Shown piece after piece: positions 1-5,695 of a stretch of DNA of 8,466 nt. The stretch comes from Methanocorpusculaceae archaeon UBA456. GTDB taxonomy: Archaea > Halobacteriota > Methanomicrobia > Methanomicrobiales > Methanocorpusculaceae. The notes under the pieces were generated by a model. The model did not search any database. It was not told where the DNA came from and saw nothing but the letters and a program-made list of their open reading frames with translations. The stretch spans positions 64,981 through 73,446 of the forward strand of contig DAJQ01000001.1 of the NCBI GenBank assembly GCA_002496395.1, in the 5' to 3' direction. The stretch's first letter is position 1. Every line of letters starts with the position of its first letter. The translations under genes and the position numbers were made by a program.

Positions 1-334
1 CCGTCATATCAACGCCGATGACATGGCCGGATGCACCGACTCTCTGGCTTGCAAGGAAGCAGTCAAAGCCAGCACCCGATCCCAGATCCAGCACGGTGTC
101 ACCTTTTTTCAGGGATGCAAGCGCCACCGGGTTCCCGCACCCAAGCCCGAGATTGGCCCCTTCAGGAACCGCCATACGTTCTTCGTCAGAATAGCCAAAT
201 GAGGCAGAGACTGATTGTGGATCCTGTGTGCCATCGCAGCACCCGGTGCCGCACCCGCATCCAAATCCACCTTCACGGGCGACTCTGCCGTATCGCTCAC
301 GAACACGCCTTCTGGTACTTTCTCTGTCTGTCAT
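1..334 (-). CDS. arsM: Arsenite methyltransferase ArsM, N-terminal part (runs off left edge)
   Basis: SAM-dependent methyltransferase that methylates As(III) in the cytoplasm. The window holds 111 codons from the ATG at 334; the rest lies beyond base 1. Visible features are a basic N-terminus, a cysteine cluster (C26, C28, C32, C33), the segment NLGLGCGNP with C66, SAM motif I LDLGSGAG (82-89), then [22 protein letters not shown] in two stretches (90-111). In the known family, as in human AS3MT, the Cys in a GCG segment just before LDLGSGSG is one of the arsenic-binding cysteines, and C66 matches that position. The ATG lies 5 bases after the stop of the AbrB-type regulator, and GGAG inside the end of that gene serves as ribosome-binding site, so the two are one operon. 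Family assignment is strong. The downstream cysteines needed for activity cannot be checked here. Confidence 0.9.
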   Translation of the reverse strand, partial: MTDRESTRRRVRERYGRVAREGGFGCGCGTGCCDGTQDPQSVSASFGYSDEERMAVPEGANLGLGCGNPVALASLKKGDTVLDLGSGAGFDCFLASQRVGASGHVIGVDMT

Positions 335-339
335 AGTGT

Positions 340-639
340 TCAACTCCGATTTGTCTTTAGATCTTCAGCTCCGCACGCCTGCTGTTCCGGATGAACGAGT
401 GAGGAGATGTAGCAGTCAAGATGTTCTTTTTTGATCAGGGTGATGCAGCAGACCGATCCCTCCCTCTCTGAGAAGACGACTGCAAACCGATCCCCCGGTG
501 CAATCCCCGCCCGCTCCCTCACCTCTTTTGGGAGTACCATCTGACCCCGGGCATCAATGGTGACGATCCCCTCGACCGAGCAGTTGCAGGGGTTTTCATT
601 TCTGGTGCCGCTCCCCTCTTTCTGGAAATGATCTGTCAT
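340..639 (-). CDS. AbrB/SpoVT-type DNA-binding regulator, cysteine-rich, in operon with arsM
   Basis: A 99-residue protein with a swapped-hairpin AbrB/SpoVT domain at about residues 22-70: [20 protein letters not shown] is the typical beta-strand, R-G-Q-x-x-L-P-K-E-V-R signature, followed by [12 protein letters not shown]. Such proteins usually bind DNA as dimers and repress or tune their own operon. It carries six cysteines in 99 residues (18, 20, 64, 65, 76, 89), including a CxC and a CC pair. This is unusual for AbrB domains and suggests metal or metalloid sensing (inference). I chose the ATG at 639 over the longer in-frame ATG at 708: the extra 23 residues have no coding character, and a TATA-like element plus a palindrome sit inside that stretch. 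The longer start does have a purine-rich GAGGGGG before it, so it is not excluded. arsM starts 5 bases downstream. Confidence 0.85.
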   Translation of the reverse strand: MTDHFQKEGSGTRNENPCNCSVEGIVTIDARGQMVLPKEVRERAGIAPGDRFAVVFSEREGSVCCITLIKKEHLDCYISSLVHPEQQACGAEDLKTNRS

Positions 640-665
640 AGTCAGAAGAAGAGTAGGATGGTATA

Positions 666-676
666 GATTATAATAA
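666..676 (-). promoter_or_regulatory. TATA-like promoter for the AbrB-arsM operon
   Basis: On the minus strand this reads TTATTATAATC, an archaeal TATA-like element. Transcription would start about 26 bases on, near 645, giving a leader of about six bases before the ATG at 639. No ribosome-binding site precedes that ATG, which fits a nearly leaderless message. Confidence 0.45.
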
Positions 677-681
677 TTCTG

Positions 682-696
682 AATTTTCAGAAAATT
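682..696. promoter_or_regulatory. 15-bp perfect palindrome, candidate operator
   Basis: AATTTTC-A-GAAAATT is a perfect inverted repeat around a central A. An overlapping inverted repeat with TTCTGA/TCAGAA arms covers 677-692. It lies directly upstream of the TATA-like element of the AbrB-arsM operon, where a regulator would affect TFB/TBP binding. The AbrB-type protein or another arsenic-responsive regulator could bind it; that is inference from position. Confidence 0.4.
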
Positions 697-788
697 AAGG
701 AAATTCATATTAATTCCCCCTCTTTCTCTTCTTTCCCAATTGATGTTAATTCAGCGGTATTCTTAACTCCCTATGCCGAAGTACTGGT

Positions 789-1757
789 ATGATCCTTGAG
801 GAGACGCTCATCTTTGATTCAGAGGAGGATGCGGATGCATTCTGTGCATTTGCAAAGGAGAATAAGATTGGTGTGAAGAAGTCATTTAGGGGGGTTGCGA
901 TGACAGAGGATATTGTCACCTGTTCCCTCCAGGGATTTGTCGACTGGTATTCGGAGATTATAGATGCCAGCTCTGATGATCAGAAGAAATTCTCCGAAGG
1001 TGAGATTTCAATTTTTAAACGTCATGTGAATCTTCTTACACGAACACGAGGGAAACTGGACGAGCTCCTCGCCGGAAAGGAGATCGGTGATGTTATTTAC
1101 ACTCTGGAGACAGTGCAGAAGGCAATCCTCTCTCTCCTTACGCTCCCACAAAAGGATGCAGAGGCACTCGGTGATCTGCCTGAGCAAAATGATGTCTGGA
1201 TCCCAATCGAGGTCATGATGAAGGACAACGATGTGGTCGCCGAATCACCTGAGGGGTACCGCCTTCAGAAGAAGATCGTTCCGGGCGAGCTCCTCTATCA
1301 GAATACGCTTGTATCATATGAAGATGCATTTATGGATGCTGGCGAATCGCATGGTGCAACATTCTCAGCAAACTACTCGATCGATTCTGAATGTGTGGTG
1401 ACAGCAGGACCCGGAATCTACCTGCTGGATGATCAGGATCTGATGTTTGATCTCCTCGATTCCCTCTCAGTGGACGAGGCATCTCTCGATCTCCTCTATG
1501 AGAACTATACTCCGAAGCGGCAGACTGTTCTCTCTTTGCTTGACCTGATCAGCAGAAAGAACGTCCTCTCTCTCACAGAGATCTGTGCCGGTATGGCAAA
1601 GTACACATCTTCTCCCGAATCTGCCGATCCGGCCTTTCAAATCCGTCTCTCCCCGATCATGGTGAAGCTGATTGTGACCGAGCTGATAAAAGCAAAGATT
1701 CTCACCGGCCCTGAGAAGAAGATCCGGATCGGAAAAGGAATTCCCGGCAGGGGATAA
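789..1757 (+). CDS. Conserved hypothetical protein, 322 residues, soluble
   Basis: I do not recognise the family. The protein has no signal peptide or membrane segment and is acidic in its first half. Residues 1-60 could form a small alpha/beta domain (ILEETLIFDSEEDADAF, then VKKSFRGVAMTEDIVTCSL). Residues 65-130 look helical, with a charged coiled-coil-like stretch. Residues 135-215 are beta-rich. The C-terminal third (245-322) has helix patterns (RQTVLSLLDLISRKNVLSL, LSPIMVKLIVTELIKAKIL) followed by a short basic strand pair, which could be a winged-helix fold; this is a weak inference. Codon use matches the rest of the left part, so it is native. The ATG at 789 is the only good in-frame start and has no clear ribosome-binding site. 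A weak TATA-like TATTCTTA at 758-765 would place the transcript start right at the ATG. It is divergent from the AbrB-arsM operon. Confidence 0.8.
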   Translation: MILEETLIFDSEEDADAFCAFAKENKIGVKKSFRGVAMTEDIVTCSLQGFVDWYSEIIDASSDDQKKFSEGEISIFKRHVNLLTRTRGKLDELLAGKEIGDVIYTLETVQKAILSLLTLPQKDAEALGDLPEQNDVWIPIEVMMKDNDVVAESPEGYRLQKKIVPGELLYQNTLVSYEDAFMDAGESHGATFSANYSIDSECVVTAGPGIYLLDDQDLMFDLLDSLSVDEASLDLLYENYTPKRQTVLSLLDLISRKNVLSLTEICAGMAKYTSSPESADPAFQIRLSPIMVKLIVTELIKAKILTGPEKKIRIGKGIPGRG

Positions 1758-1808
1758 AAATGGTCTTTTCTGTATCCCGGATCGATCGCTTTCTTATGGG
1801 GCTGCACT

Positions 1809-2093
1809 ATGATACCTGACACCACCCTGATCCATCTTGTTCTGTATGCGGTGCTGAATATCTTCTCATTCCTCACCTTTGCAGATGACAAGCTGAAGGC
1901 GAAGAACAATTCGTGGAGGACGAGTGAGAAGAGGCTTTTAATCTATGCTTTTGTCGGTCCGTTCGGCGCACTCGCAGGGATGAAGCTCCTCCGGCACAAG
2001 ACGCAGAAGATCAAATTCAAGGTTGTCTATTTCTTCCTCCTGCTGCATATTCTTGTAATCGGGTATTATCTCATGCCGTTCTTAAACGGATGA
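1809..2093 (+). CDS. DUF1294 family small membrane protein
   Basis: A 94-residue protein with the DUF1294 pattern: an N-terminal hydrophobic helix (about 8-24), the loop motif FADDKLKAKNNSWRTSEKRL (24-43), a second helix with GPFGALAGMKLLRHKTQK (50-67), and a C-terminal helix (about 72-90). The D-K-x-x-A, R-x-S-E and RHKT elements are the conserved parts of this family, whose function is unknown. Three membrane helices are predicted by eye. Family length is usually 85-120 residues, so it is complete. It starts 51 bases after the 789-1757 gene on the same strand, and GGGG about seven bases before the ATG is a modest ribosome-binding site, so co-transcription is likely. It faces the cupin lipoprotein gene tail to tail. 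Confidence 0.85.
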   Translation: MIPDTTLIHLVLYAVLNIFSFLTFADDKLKAKNNSWRTSEKRLLIYAFVGPFGALAGMKLLRHKTQKIKFKVVYFFLLLHILVIGYYLMPFLNG

Positions 2094-2125
2094 CGGCGCA
2101 GGAAAAGAGTGCCTGAAAAATGGGT

Positions 2126-2147
2126 GGATTGTTCAGGAGAACAATTC
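2126..2147. terminator. Hairpin between convergent genes, possible shared terminator
   Basis: ATTGTTC-AGGA-GAACAAT is a perfect seven-base stem (2128-2134 with 2139-2145) around a four-base loop, extended to nine pairs with one G-T wobble. It sits between the stop of the DUF1294 gene and the stop of the cupin lipoprotein gene. The plus-strand side is followed by a pyrimidine-rich tract and the minus-strand side by CATTTTT. Archaea rely mostly on T-tracts, so the role of the hairpin is uncertain. Confidence 0.4.
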
Positions 2148-2152
2148 CCTCT

Positions 2153-3022
2153 TCATTCTTCGATCATCTCAAAGATCTCAGGCCGCCATGCGGGATCGAC
2201 AACACTCAGGATGATGGCATCTGTGTTACCAGCATTTGAAATCTCCTTTGGTTTGCCTGGGGGGAAGAGAGCTGCTTTTCCGGCTGGGATTGTGTAATCC
2301 ACTCCGTCACCTGCACGAATTGTGATCTCGCCTTCTATCACGTAGATGAGATCGGTTGAACCTGTAAGCCGGTTTCCGACAATGGTGCCGCCGGGAAGTA
2401 ACTGTGCGTATGCGACACTGTAGTCGATTGGAATATCCATTTCAGGCATCAGCACGGGATTGATGAGGGTGTAGATCAGTGTCCCGGTATCATAATCCCA
2501 CTCGATCCCGCCTGATGGGTCAGGGATTATGATAGGCTCAGCATTTGTTGTGTTGCTGAGTGGGATGAGGTCATCATCCCGGATATCGATATCAAACGAA
2601 TAATGAGGCTGATTTGCCGAAAGGTACCGGAGATCTGATTCCCCGATACTTTCTATCGACTGGAGCACCCCTTCGGGGAGGAGGACGAGCTCGCCTGCTG
2701 CTGCCTCAACCGTTACGAAATCGCAGTGTATCCGGGCAACCCCGCCGATCACATAGACAAGTTCGGAGGTGCCGAGGAGCCGGTGGGGGGGCGTGGCATT
2801 TCCGGGAGGGATGGTGACATAGCCAAGGTTGTAGCTCACCGGGGGAGTTATTGTCTCAGCAGTGATGATGTTCACATACATTCCCTGCCCGCTGACGGTT
2901 GGGAAGGGATCTGAAGGCGTGATCAGGAGTATATTCGGATCATCCGCCACTGGCGGGGCAGCAGTGAGGCATCCGGCTGTCAGGAGAAACAGGATGGCAG
3001 GAATCAGGAATATTTTTTGCAT
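2153..3022 (-). CDS. Lipoprotein with two tandem cupin domains
   Basis: A 289-residue exported protein. The N-terminus is a lipoprotein signal (hydrophobic core 4-15, lipobox LTAGC, lipidated C18), so it should be anchored on the outside of the membrane. Two cupin repeats follow. The first (about 48-140) has VTIPPGNATPPHRLLGTSELVYVIGG and GELVLLPEGVLQSIESIG patterns read in pieces. The second (about 185-280) has AQLLPGGTIVGNRLTGSTD, LIYVIEGEITI and PAGKAALFPPGKPKEISN. Both keep the fold-defining Gly/Pro positions, but the metal-binding His residues of cupin motif 1 (HxH) and motif 2 are almost all gone; only H80 remains. It is thus probably a binding or structural protein and not a metal-dependent enzyme (inference). 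The ATG at 3022 has no ribosome-binding site, but a TATA-like element sits 28-35 bases upstream. Divergent from the YjdF-like gene. Confidence 0.85.
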   Translation of the reverse strand: MQKIFLIPAILFLLTAGCLTAAPPVADDPNILLITPSDPFPTVSGQGMYVNIITAETITPPVSYNLGYVTIPPGNATPPHRLLGTSELVYVIGGVARIHCDFVTVEAAAGELVLLPEGVLQSIESIGESDLRYLSANQPHYSFDIDIRDDDLIPLSNTTNAEPIIIPDPSGGIEWDYDTGTLIYTLINPVLMPEMDIPIDYSVAYAQLLPGGTIVGNRLTGSTDLIYVIEGEITIRAGDGVDYTIPAGKAALFPPGKPKEISNAGNTDAIILSVVDPAWRPEIFEMIEE

Positions 3023-3049
3023 GCTAGATGATAGTGATGAATAGTATAA

Positions 3050-3057
3050 GAATATAG
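3050..3057 (-). promoter_or_regulatory. TATA-like promoter of the cupin lipoprotein
   Basis: On the minus strand this reads CTATATTC, followed by a second AT-rich TTATACTA at 3042-3049. A start about 26 bases downstream falls near 3028, about six bases before the ATG at 3022. The lack of a ribosome-binding site fits a nearly leaderless transcript. Confidence 0.45.
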
Positions 3058-3127
3058 GGAAATTCTGTTTATGCTTTCGTTGTAAAATGGTGTCGCCTTT
3101 GTCTGGAATACCACAGTGTCAGGATAG

Positions 3128-3136
3128 AAATATATT
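3128..3136 (+). promoter_or_regulatory. TATA-like promoter of the YjdF-like membrane protein
   Basis: AAATATATT is a good archaeal TATA element. With the usual spacing, transcription begins near 3158, downstream of the ATG at 3140 and about three bases before the ATG at 3161. This decides the start codon of the next gene. Confidence 0.55.
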
Positions 3137-3160
3137 CTCATGTACGCCAATCTTAATTGT

Positions 3161-3763
3161 ATGCAGAAACATTCCGGCATGTACCTTACCTACTTCTTTC
3201 AGGCATTAATCGCTGCAAACGGTCTCTATGCCTTTTATTTCCAACAATATCAGTCATTGTTCTTTGCCATCATGGCATTTACCCTCACGTTTGTTCCGAC
3301 AATTGTTGCACATAGATTAAAGCTCCAGCTCCCCTGGTTCCTCTTCTTTTTAGTTGCACTTTCACTCTGGTTCCATACTGCCGGGCATATCCAGGAGTAT
3401 TATCTGGCATTCTTCCCCTATTACGATAAGATAGCCCATTTTGTTTCAGGCACCACAGTTGCCCTGCTCGGGCTCCTGGGGGTTATTTTCCTTGATCTCT
3501 ACTGGAAGATGAGGATCACTCCGGTCTTTATCATCTTCTTTACGATCATCTTCGGAATGGCACTCGGTGCTTTCTGGGAGATCCTTGAATTTACGATTGA
3601 CCAGACCATCGGAGGTTCTTTCTCAGGACGGATGCAGTATGATCTGAATGATACGATGTGGGATATGATCTTTGTCCTGGCAGGATCCTGTGTTTCTGCA
3701 ATTTATGGTATCGTATGGTTCAGAAAGAACTCAAAAGAATCAATCTTTGCAAAGGAAGAGTGA
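3161..3763 (+). CDS. YjdF/DUF2238-like six-helix membrane protein
   Basis: A 200-residue integral membrane protein with helices at about 8-27, 33-50, 57-72, 92-114, 119-139 and 166-187. Conserved polar residues sit near helix ends: YDKIAHF (88-94), FWEILEF (138-144) and YDLNDTMWDM (160-169). The D-x-x-x-HF, E-x-x-E and D-x-x-D-T-x-x-D arrangement is that of the YjdF/DUF2238 family, whose function is unknown. Three in-frame ATGs are possible (3140, 3161, 3179) and none has a ribosome-binding site. I chose 3161 because the TATA-like element at 3128-3136 predicts a leaderless start there; the longer 207-residue form from 3140 would need a different promoter. Basic residues follow the last helix (WFRKNSKES). 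The DUF998 gene begins 47 bases later on the same strand and may be co-transcribed. Confidence 0.85.
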   Translation: MQKHSGMYLTYFFQALIAANGLYAFYFQQYQSLFFAIMAFTLTFVPTIVAHRLKLQLPWFLFFLVALSLWFHTAGHIQEYYLAFFPYYDKIAHFVSGTTVALLGLLGVIFLDLYWKMRITPVFIIFFTIIFGMALGAFWEILEFTIDQTIGGSFSGRMQYDLNDTMWDMIFVLAGSCVSAIYGIVWFRKNSKESIFAKEE

Positions 3764-3810
3764 AAAAGGAATTCGAAACGAATCGTGAATAGAAACTTAA
3801 AGGTGAGATG

Positions 3811-4419
3811 ATGGCAGCGAACACAAATCATGAAGTGGATTATCCCCATCATACAGGGAATCGGGCTCTTACCCTTGCCCCCGCCCTCCTCCTCTTCGGT
3901 GCCGCCCAGTTCCTCCTCCTGCTGGTGGCAGCAGAGGCGCTTTATCCCGGATACAGTGTTGCAACAAATGCGATAAGCGATCTTGGTGTCGGGGAGACGG
4001 CTATTATCTTCAATACATCCATCATCCTCTTTGGTGCCGCCAGTTTCGCAGCCGCATATCTCCTCAGGATGAGGCTTGGGCGGCTGCTCCCCGTCTGCAT
4101 GGCACTCGCAGGCATCGGAGCGGTCTGTGTCGGGCTCTTTCCTGAAACGCTCGGCCTTCCCCACTCTCTCTCGGCACTGACAGCCTTCCTCTTTGGAGGC
4201 ATTGCGGCGATCGTCTCCTCACGGCAGGTTCGGATGCCTATTGCGCCCCTCTTTCTGCTTCTTGGGGCAGTCACGCTTACTGCACTCGTGCTTGAGATTG
4301 CCGATCTGACGCTTGGGCTTGGACATGGCGGGATGGAGAGGATGATTGCGTACCCGATCATCATCTGGGAGATTGCGTTTGCCGGGTACCTGGCGGGGAA
4401 TGGAGAAAGAATGGTCTGA
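3811..4419 (+). CDS. DUF998 family membrane protein
   Basis: A 202-residue integral membrane protein with about six helices (19-42, 64-86, 92-110, 117-136, 144-166, 177-196). It shows the DUF998 signature: PGYSVATNAISDLG (46-59) after the first helix, FPE (110-112), H118 in the following loop, and GGMERMIAYPIIIW (173-186) near the end. The family is widespread in archaea and bacteria and has no established function. Two adjacent ATGs exist at 3808 and 3811. AGGTGA at 3801-3806 is a clear ribosome-binding site that is too close to the first ATG and better spaced for the second, hence 3811. Tail-to-tail with the next lipoprotein gene, with only 21 bases between the stops. Confidence 0.87.
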   Translation: MAANTNHEVDYPHHTGNRALTLAPALLLFGAAQFLLLLVAAEALYPGYSVATNAISDLGVGETAIIFNTSIILFGAASFAAAYLLRMRLGRLLPVCMALAGIGAVCVGLFPETLGLPHSLSALTAFLFGGIAAIVSSRQVRMPIAPLFLLLGAVTLTALVLEIADLTLGLGHGGMERMIAYPIIIWEIAFAGYLAGNGERMV

Positions 4420-4440
4420 TCGATCTGAGATGAGAGAGCA

Positions 4441-4923
4441 CTATTTCCTCACACAGACCTCGTTATCCAGGAATCTCGTCTCTCCTCCCTGCACCGGATA
4501 ATATCCTGCCCGGATGCAGAACTGATCTCCGGTGAGGATGTCTATAATCGTAAACGTCGCCTGATACCTGCCACCCGATACCCTGACGTCACGTGTGGTC
4601 ACTGTTCCTGTTTCGGTGATGGTGATCACCCGTCCATCCGGCATGATCGTCGGCTCATCCGGGATCGTGGTAGGGAGGAAATTATCTGTCATCTCAACAA
4701 CCACAATCGATCCATCCGGGAGATCGGTGGTGCCCCTGACGATCAGATCTGCCTGCACGAGTCCGGGTGCATAATTGAAGGTGACCTCATGGGTGAGGAC
4801 GGGATCCGGCCCGTCTATCACTCCGGGCGGGGTCTGGGTCTTCTCCCCGTCTGCACACCCGGCAGCAGAGACGAATATGATGATCATTACTCCGACAAGG
4901 AAACAGGCAACCGCTCTCTTCAT
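4441..4923 (-). CDS. Small lipoprotein of unknown function, likely beta-sandwich
   Basis: A 160-residue exported protein. The N-terminus has a basic start (KR), a hydrophobic core (8-18) and the lipobox SAAGC with lipidated C23, followed by a Pro/Thr/Asp-rich linker (24-42) that would hold the domain off the membrane. Residues 45-160 alternate short beta strands and turns (HEVTFNYAPGLVQADLIVRG, GSIVVVEMTD, GRVITITETGTVTT, GGRYQATFTIID), which suggests an immunoglobulin-like or CARDB-like sandwich. C136 and C157 could form a disulfide. I do not recognise a specific family, and the ligand is unknown. The ATG at 4923 lacks a ribosome-binding site; a TATA-like element at 4949-4957 fits a very short leader. 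Confidence 0.8.
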   Translation of the reverse strand: MKRAVACFLVGVMIIIFVSAAGCADGEKTQTPPGVIDGPDPVLTHEVTFNYAPGLVQADLIVRGTTDLPDGSIVVVEMTDNFLPTTIPDEPTIMPDGRVITITETGTVTTRDVRVSGGRYQATFTIIDILTGDQFCIRAGYYPVQGGETRFLDNEVCVRK

Positions 4924-4927
4924 AGTA

Positions 4928-4939
4928 TGCAGATCTGCA
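4928..4939. promoter_or_regulatory. 12-bp perfect palindrome at the transcript start
   Basis: TGCAGATCTGCA is a perfect palindrome that lies between the TATA-like element and the ATG of the 4441-4923 lipoprotein, at the predicted transcription start. This is where archaeal repressors often bind. No regulator is identified nearby. Confidence 0.3.
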
Positions 4940-4948
4940 ATGGGGAAT

Positions 4949-4957
4949 GATAAAAAT
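4949..4957 (-). promoter_or_regulatory. TATA-like promoter of the 4441-4923 lipoprotein
   Basis: The minus strand reads ATTTTTATC. A start about 26 bases downstream would be near 4928, leaving a leader of about five bases before the ATG at 4923. Confidence 0.4.
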
Positions 4958-4980
4958 TCCTGTTGAAAAGTATGTGGATT

Positions 4981-4997
4981 GAGAAAAGGTGTTTCTC
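4981..4997 (-). terminator. Hairpin just after the small membrane protein gene
   Basis: GAGAAA and TTTCTC (4981-4986, 4992-4997) form a six-base stem around a five-base loop, one base beyond the stop codon of the 4999-5187 gene. On the minus strand the second arm supplies TTTTCTC. This is a weak terminator candidate. Confidence 0.3.
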
Positions 4998-4998
4998 C

Positions 4999-5187
4999 TT
5001 ATTCGCCCAGAACTCTACCCAAATACACCCTCATCCTCTCCCGCACCCATTCCCGGCAGGGGCTTGCGACAAATGGTGCAATGAAGAGCACCACAATACC
5101 GGCTGTGCCAAACCACCACTGGGGGATCTCCGGGAACGAGGTGATCCGCAGGCCGATATAGAAGAGGAAGATGATGAATGAGATCAC
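4999..5187 (-). CDS. Small two-helix membrane protein, coupled to the upstream gene
   Basis: A 62-residue protein with two hydrophobic helices (about 2-17 and 24-42), a WW pair before the second helix, and a basic amphipathic tail (CREWVRERMRVYLGRV). No family is recognised. The start is GTG at 5187, and its last two bases form part of the TGA stop of the upstream gene: the GTGA overlap is a classic arrangement for translational coupling, which is the main reason to accept this short gene and its non-ATG start. GC-rich third positions in its first half match the upstream gene. It probably acts at the membrane together with the product of 5184-5480; that is inference. Confidence 0.65.
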   Translation of the reverse strand: MISFIIFLFYIGLRITSFPEIPQWWFGTAGIVVLFIAPFVASPCREWVRERMRVYLGRVLGE

Positions 5188-5480
5188 TGCCCCGGAGATG
5201 TATTGGAGCGTCCGGGCGTCAGGATGTCCGGGCCATCGCCCTCCGGCTGCTCGCCGGCCTCAACCCGCTTCAGATGCTCCAGCACCGCCCGGTCCTGCTC
5301 GGCCGAGTCGTCGATCCAGACCGTGAGCATCCGGTTCATCACCTGGTCGTCGCCCGGGTTCTCGACCTTGGCGAGCCACCAGACGCACCGCTCCGGGATG
5401 CTGCAGACCCGGAGTTGCCGGTCCGAGGTGAGCGTCTGGTGCTGAGAAGGGTGGTGGATGCCCTGGTTCGGGCGCCTCAC
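5184..5480 (-). CDS. Hypothetical 98-residue soluble protein with very GC-rich codons
   Basis: No family recognised. The core (residues 20-80) reads RQLRVCSIPERCVWWLAKVE in one stretch, then NPGDDQVMNRMLTVWIDD, and a helix AEQDRAVLEHLKRVEAGEQ; two Cys (26, 32) and a WW pair stand out, and the tail is Pro/Gly/Ser-rich and likely disordered. From about codon 15 to 80, only a handful of codons end in A or T, so the frame is coding; the frame continues upstream to 5660 but loses that bias. I chose GTG at 5480, the first start in the biased part, because a TATA-like element at 5521-5530 lies a suitable distance upstream. An unseen start slightly further in is possible. Overlaps the next gene by four bases (GTGA). 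Confidence 0.6.
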   Translation of the reverse strand: MRRPNQGIHHPSQHQTLTSDRQLRVCSIPERCVWWLAKVENPGDDQVMNRMLTVWIDDSAEQDRAVLEHLKRVEAGEQPEGDGPDILTPGRSNTSPGQ

Positions 5481-5520
5481 CGTCAGCAGGTTCCCGCACG
5501 GAAAAGAGATTGATGAGGGG

Positions 5521-5530
5521 AGATAAAAAG
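5521..5530 (-). promoter_or_regulatory. TATA-like promoter of the small gene pair
   Basis: The minus strand reads CTTTTTATCT. A start about 26 bases on, near 5500, gives a leader of about 20 bases before the GTG at 5480, with GGGA as a poor ribosome-binding site. Confidence 0.4.
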
Positions 5531-5568
5531 AAGAACCGCGCTCGGTGAATTTGGATCGTAGAGGCGTA

Positions 5569-5595
5569 CGTTGCTGTGATGCGATCGAAGCAACG
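5569..5595. repeat. Inverted repeat in the gap before the AT-rich gene pair
   Basis: CGTTGCT (5569-5575) and AGCAACG (5589-5595) are perfect seven-base arms around a 13-base spacer that contains GCGATCGA. It lies in the 215-base non-coding gap (5481-5695) between the divergent small gene pair and the large gene pair. It could be an operator or a boundary relic; the rest of this gap shows only the two promoter candidates. Confidence 0.35.
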
Positions 5596-5658
5596 GGAAC
5601 CACGGACGAGCCCTCTTCAATTCCACAAAAAAGACGCTTCGTTCCAATAGGCAAATTC

Positions 5659-5664
5659 AATATT
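5659..5664 (+). promoter_or_regulatory. Possible TATA element of the AT-rich gene pair
   Basis: AATATT within TTCAATATTGATG. Transcription from about 5688 would leave a leader of about eight bases before the GTG at 5696. The surroundings are AT-rich, so the match is weak. Confidence 0.25.
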
Positions 5665-5695
5665 GATGATAATAGAGTGTTGATTAACGAGGTGT

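Noticed and set aside
31..434. Plus-strand open frames opposite arsM and the AbrB-type gene
   Set aside because: The minus-strand translation matches known families closely, so these are antisense shadows.
640..708. Longer start of the AbrB-type protein at 708, preceded by GAGGGGG
   Set aside because: The added residues (Asn/Tyr/Leu-rich) do not belong to the AbrB domain, and the promoter and palindrome fall inside them; kept as an alternative.
3703..4364. Minus-strand open frames opposite the YjdF-like and DUF998 genes
   Set aside because: They are antisense to two well-supported membrane protein genes and have low-complexity translations.
5178..5513. Plus-strand open frames and a second minus-strand frame (5260-5499) over the GC-rich gene
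   Set aside because: They are shadows caused by the high GC of the real minus-strand frame; their Arg/Pro/Gly-rich translations have no family features.
5481..5660. N-terminal extension of the 5184-5480 gene up to an ATG at 5660
   Set aside because: The third-position GC bias stops near 5480, and a TATA-like element lies within the extension.
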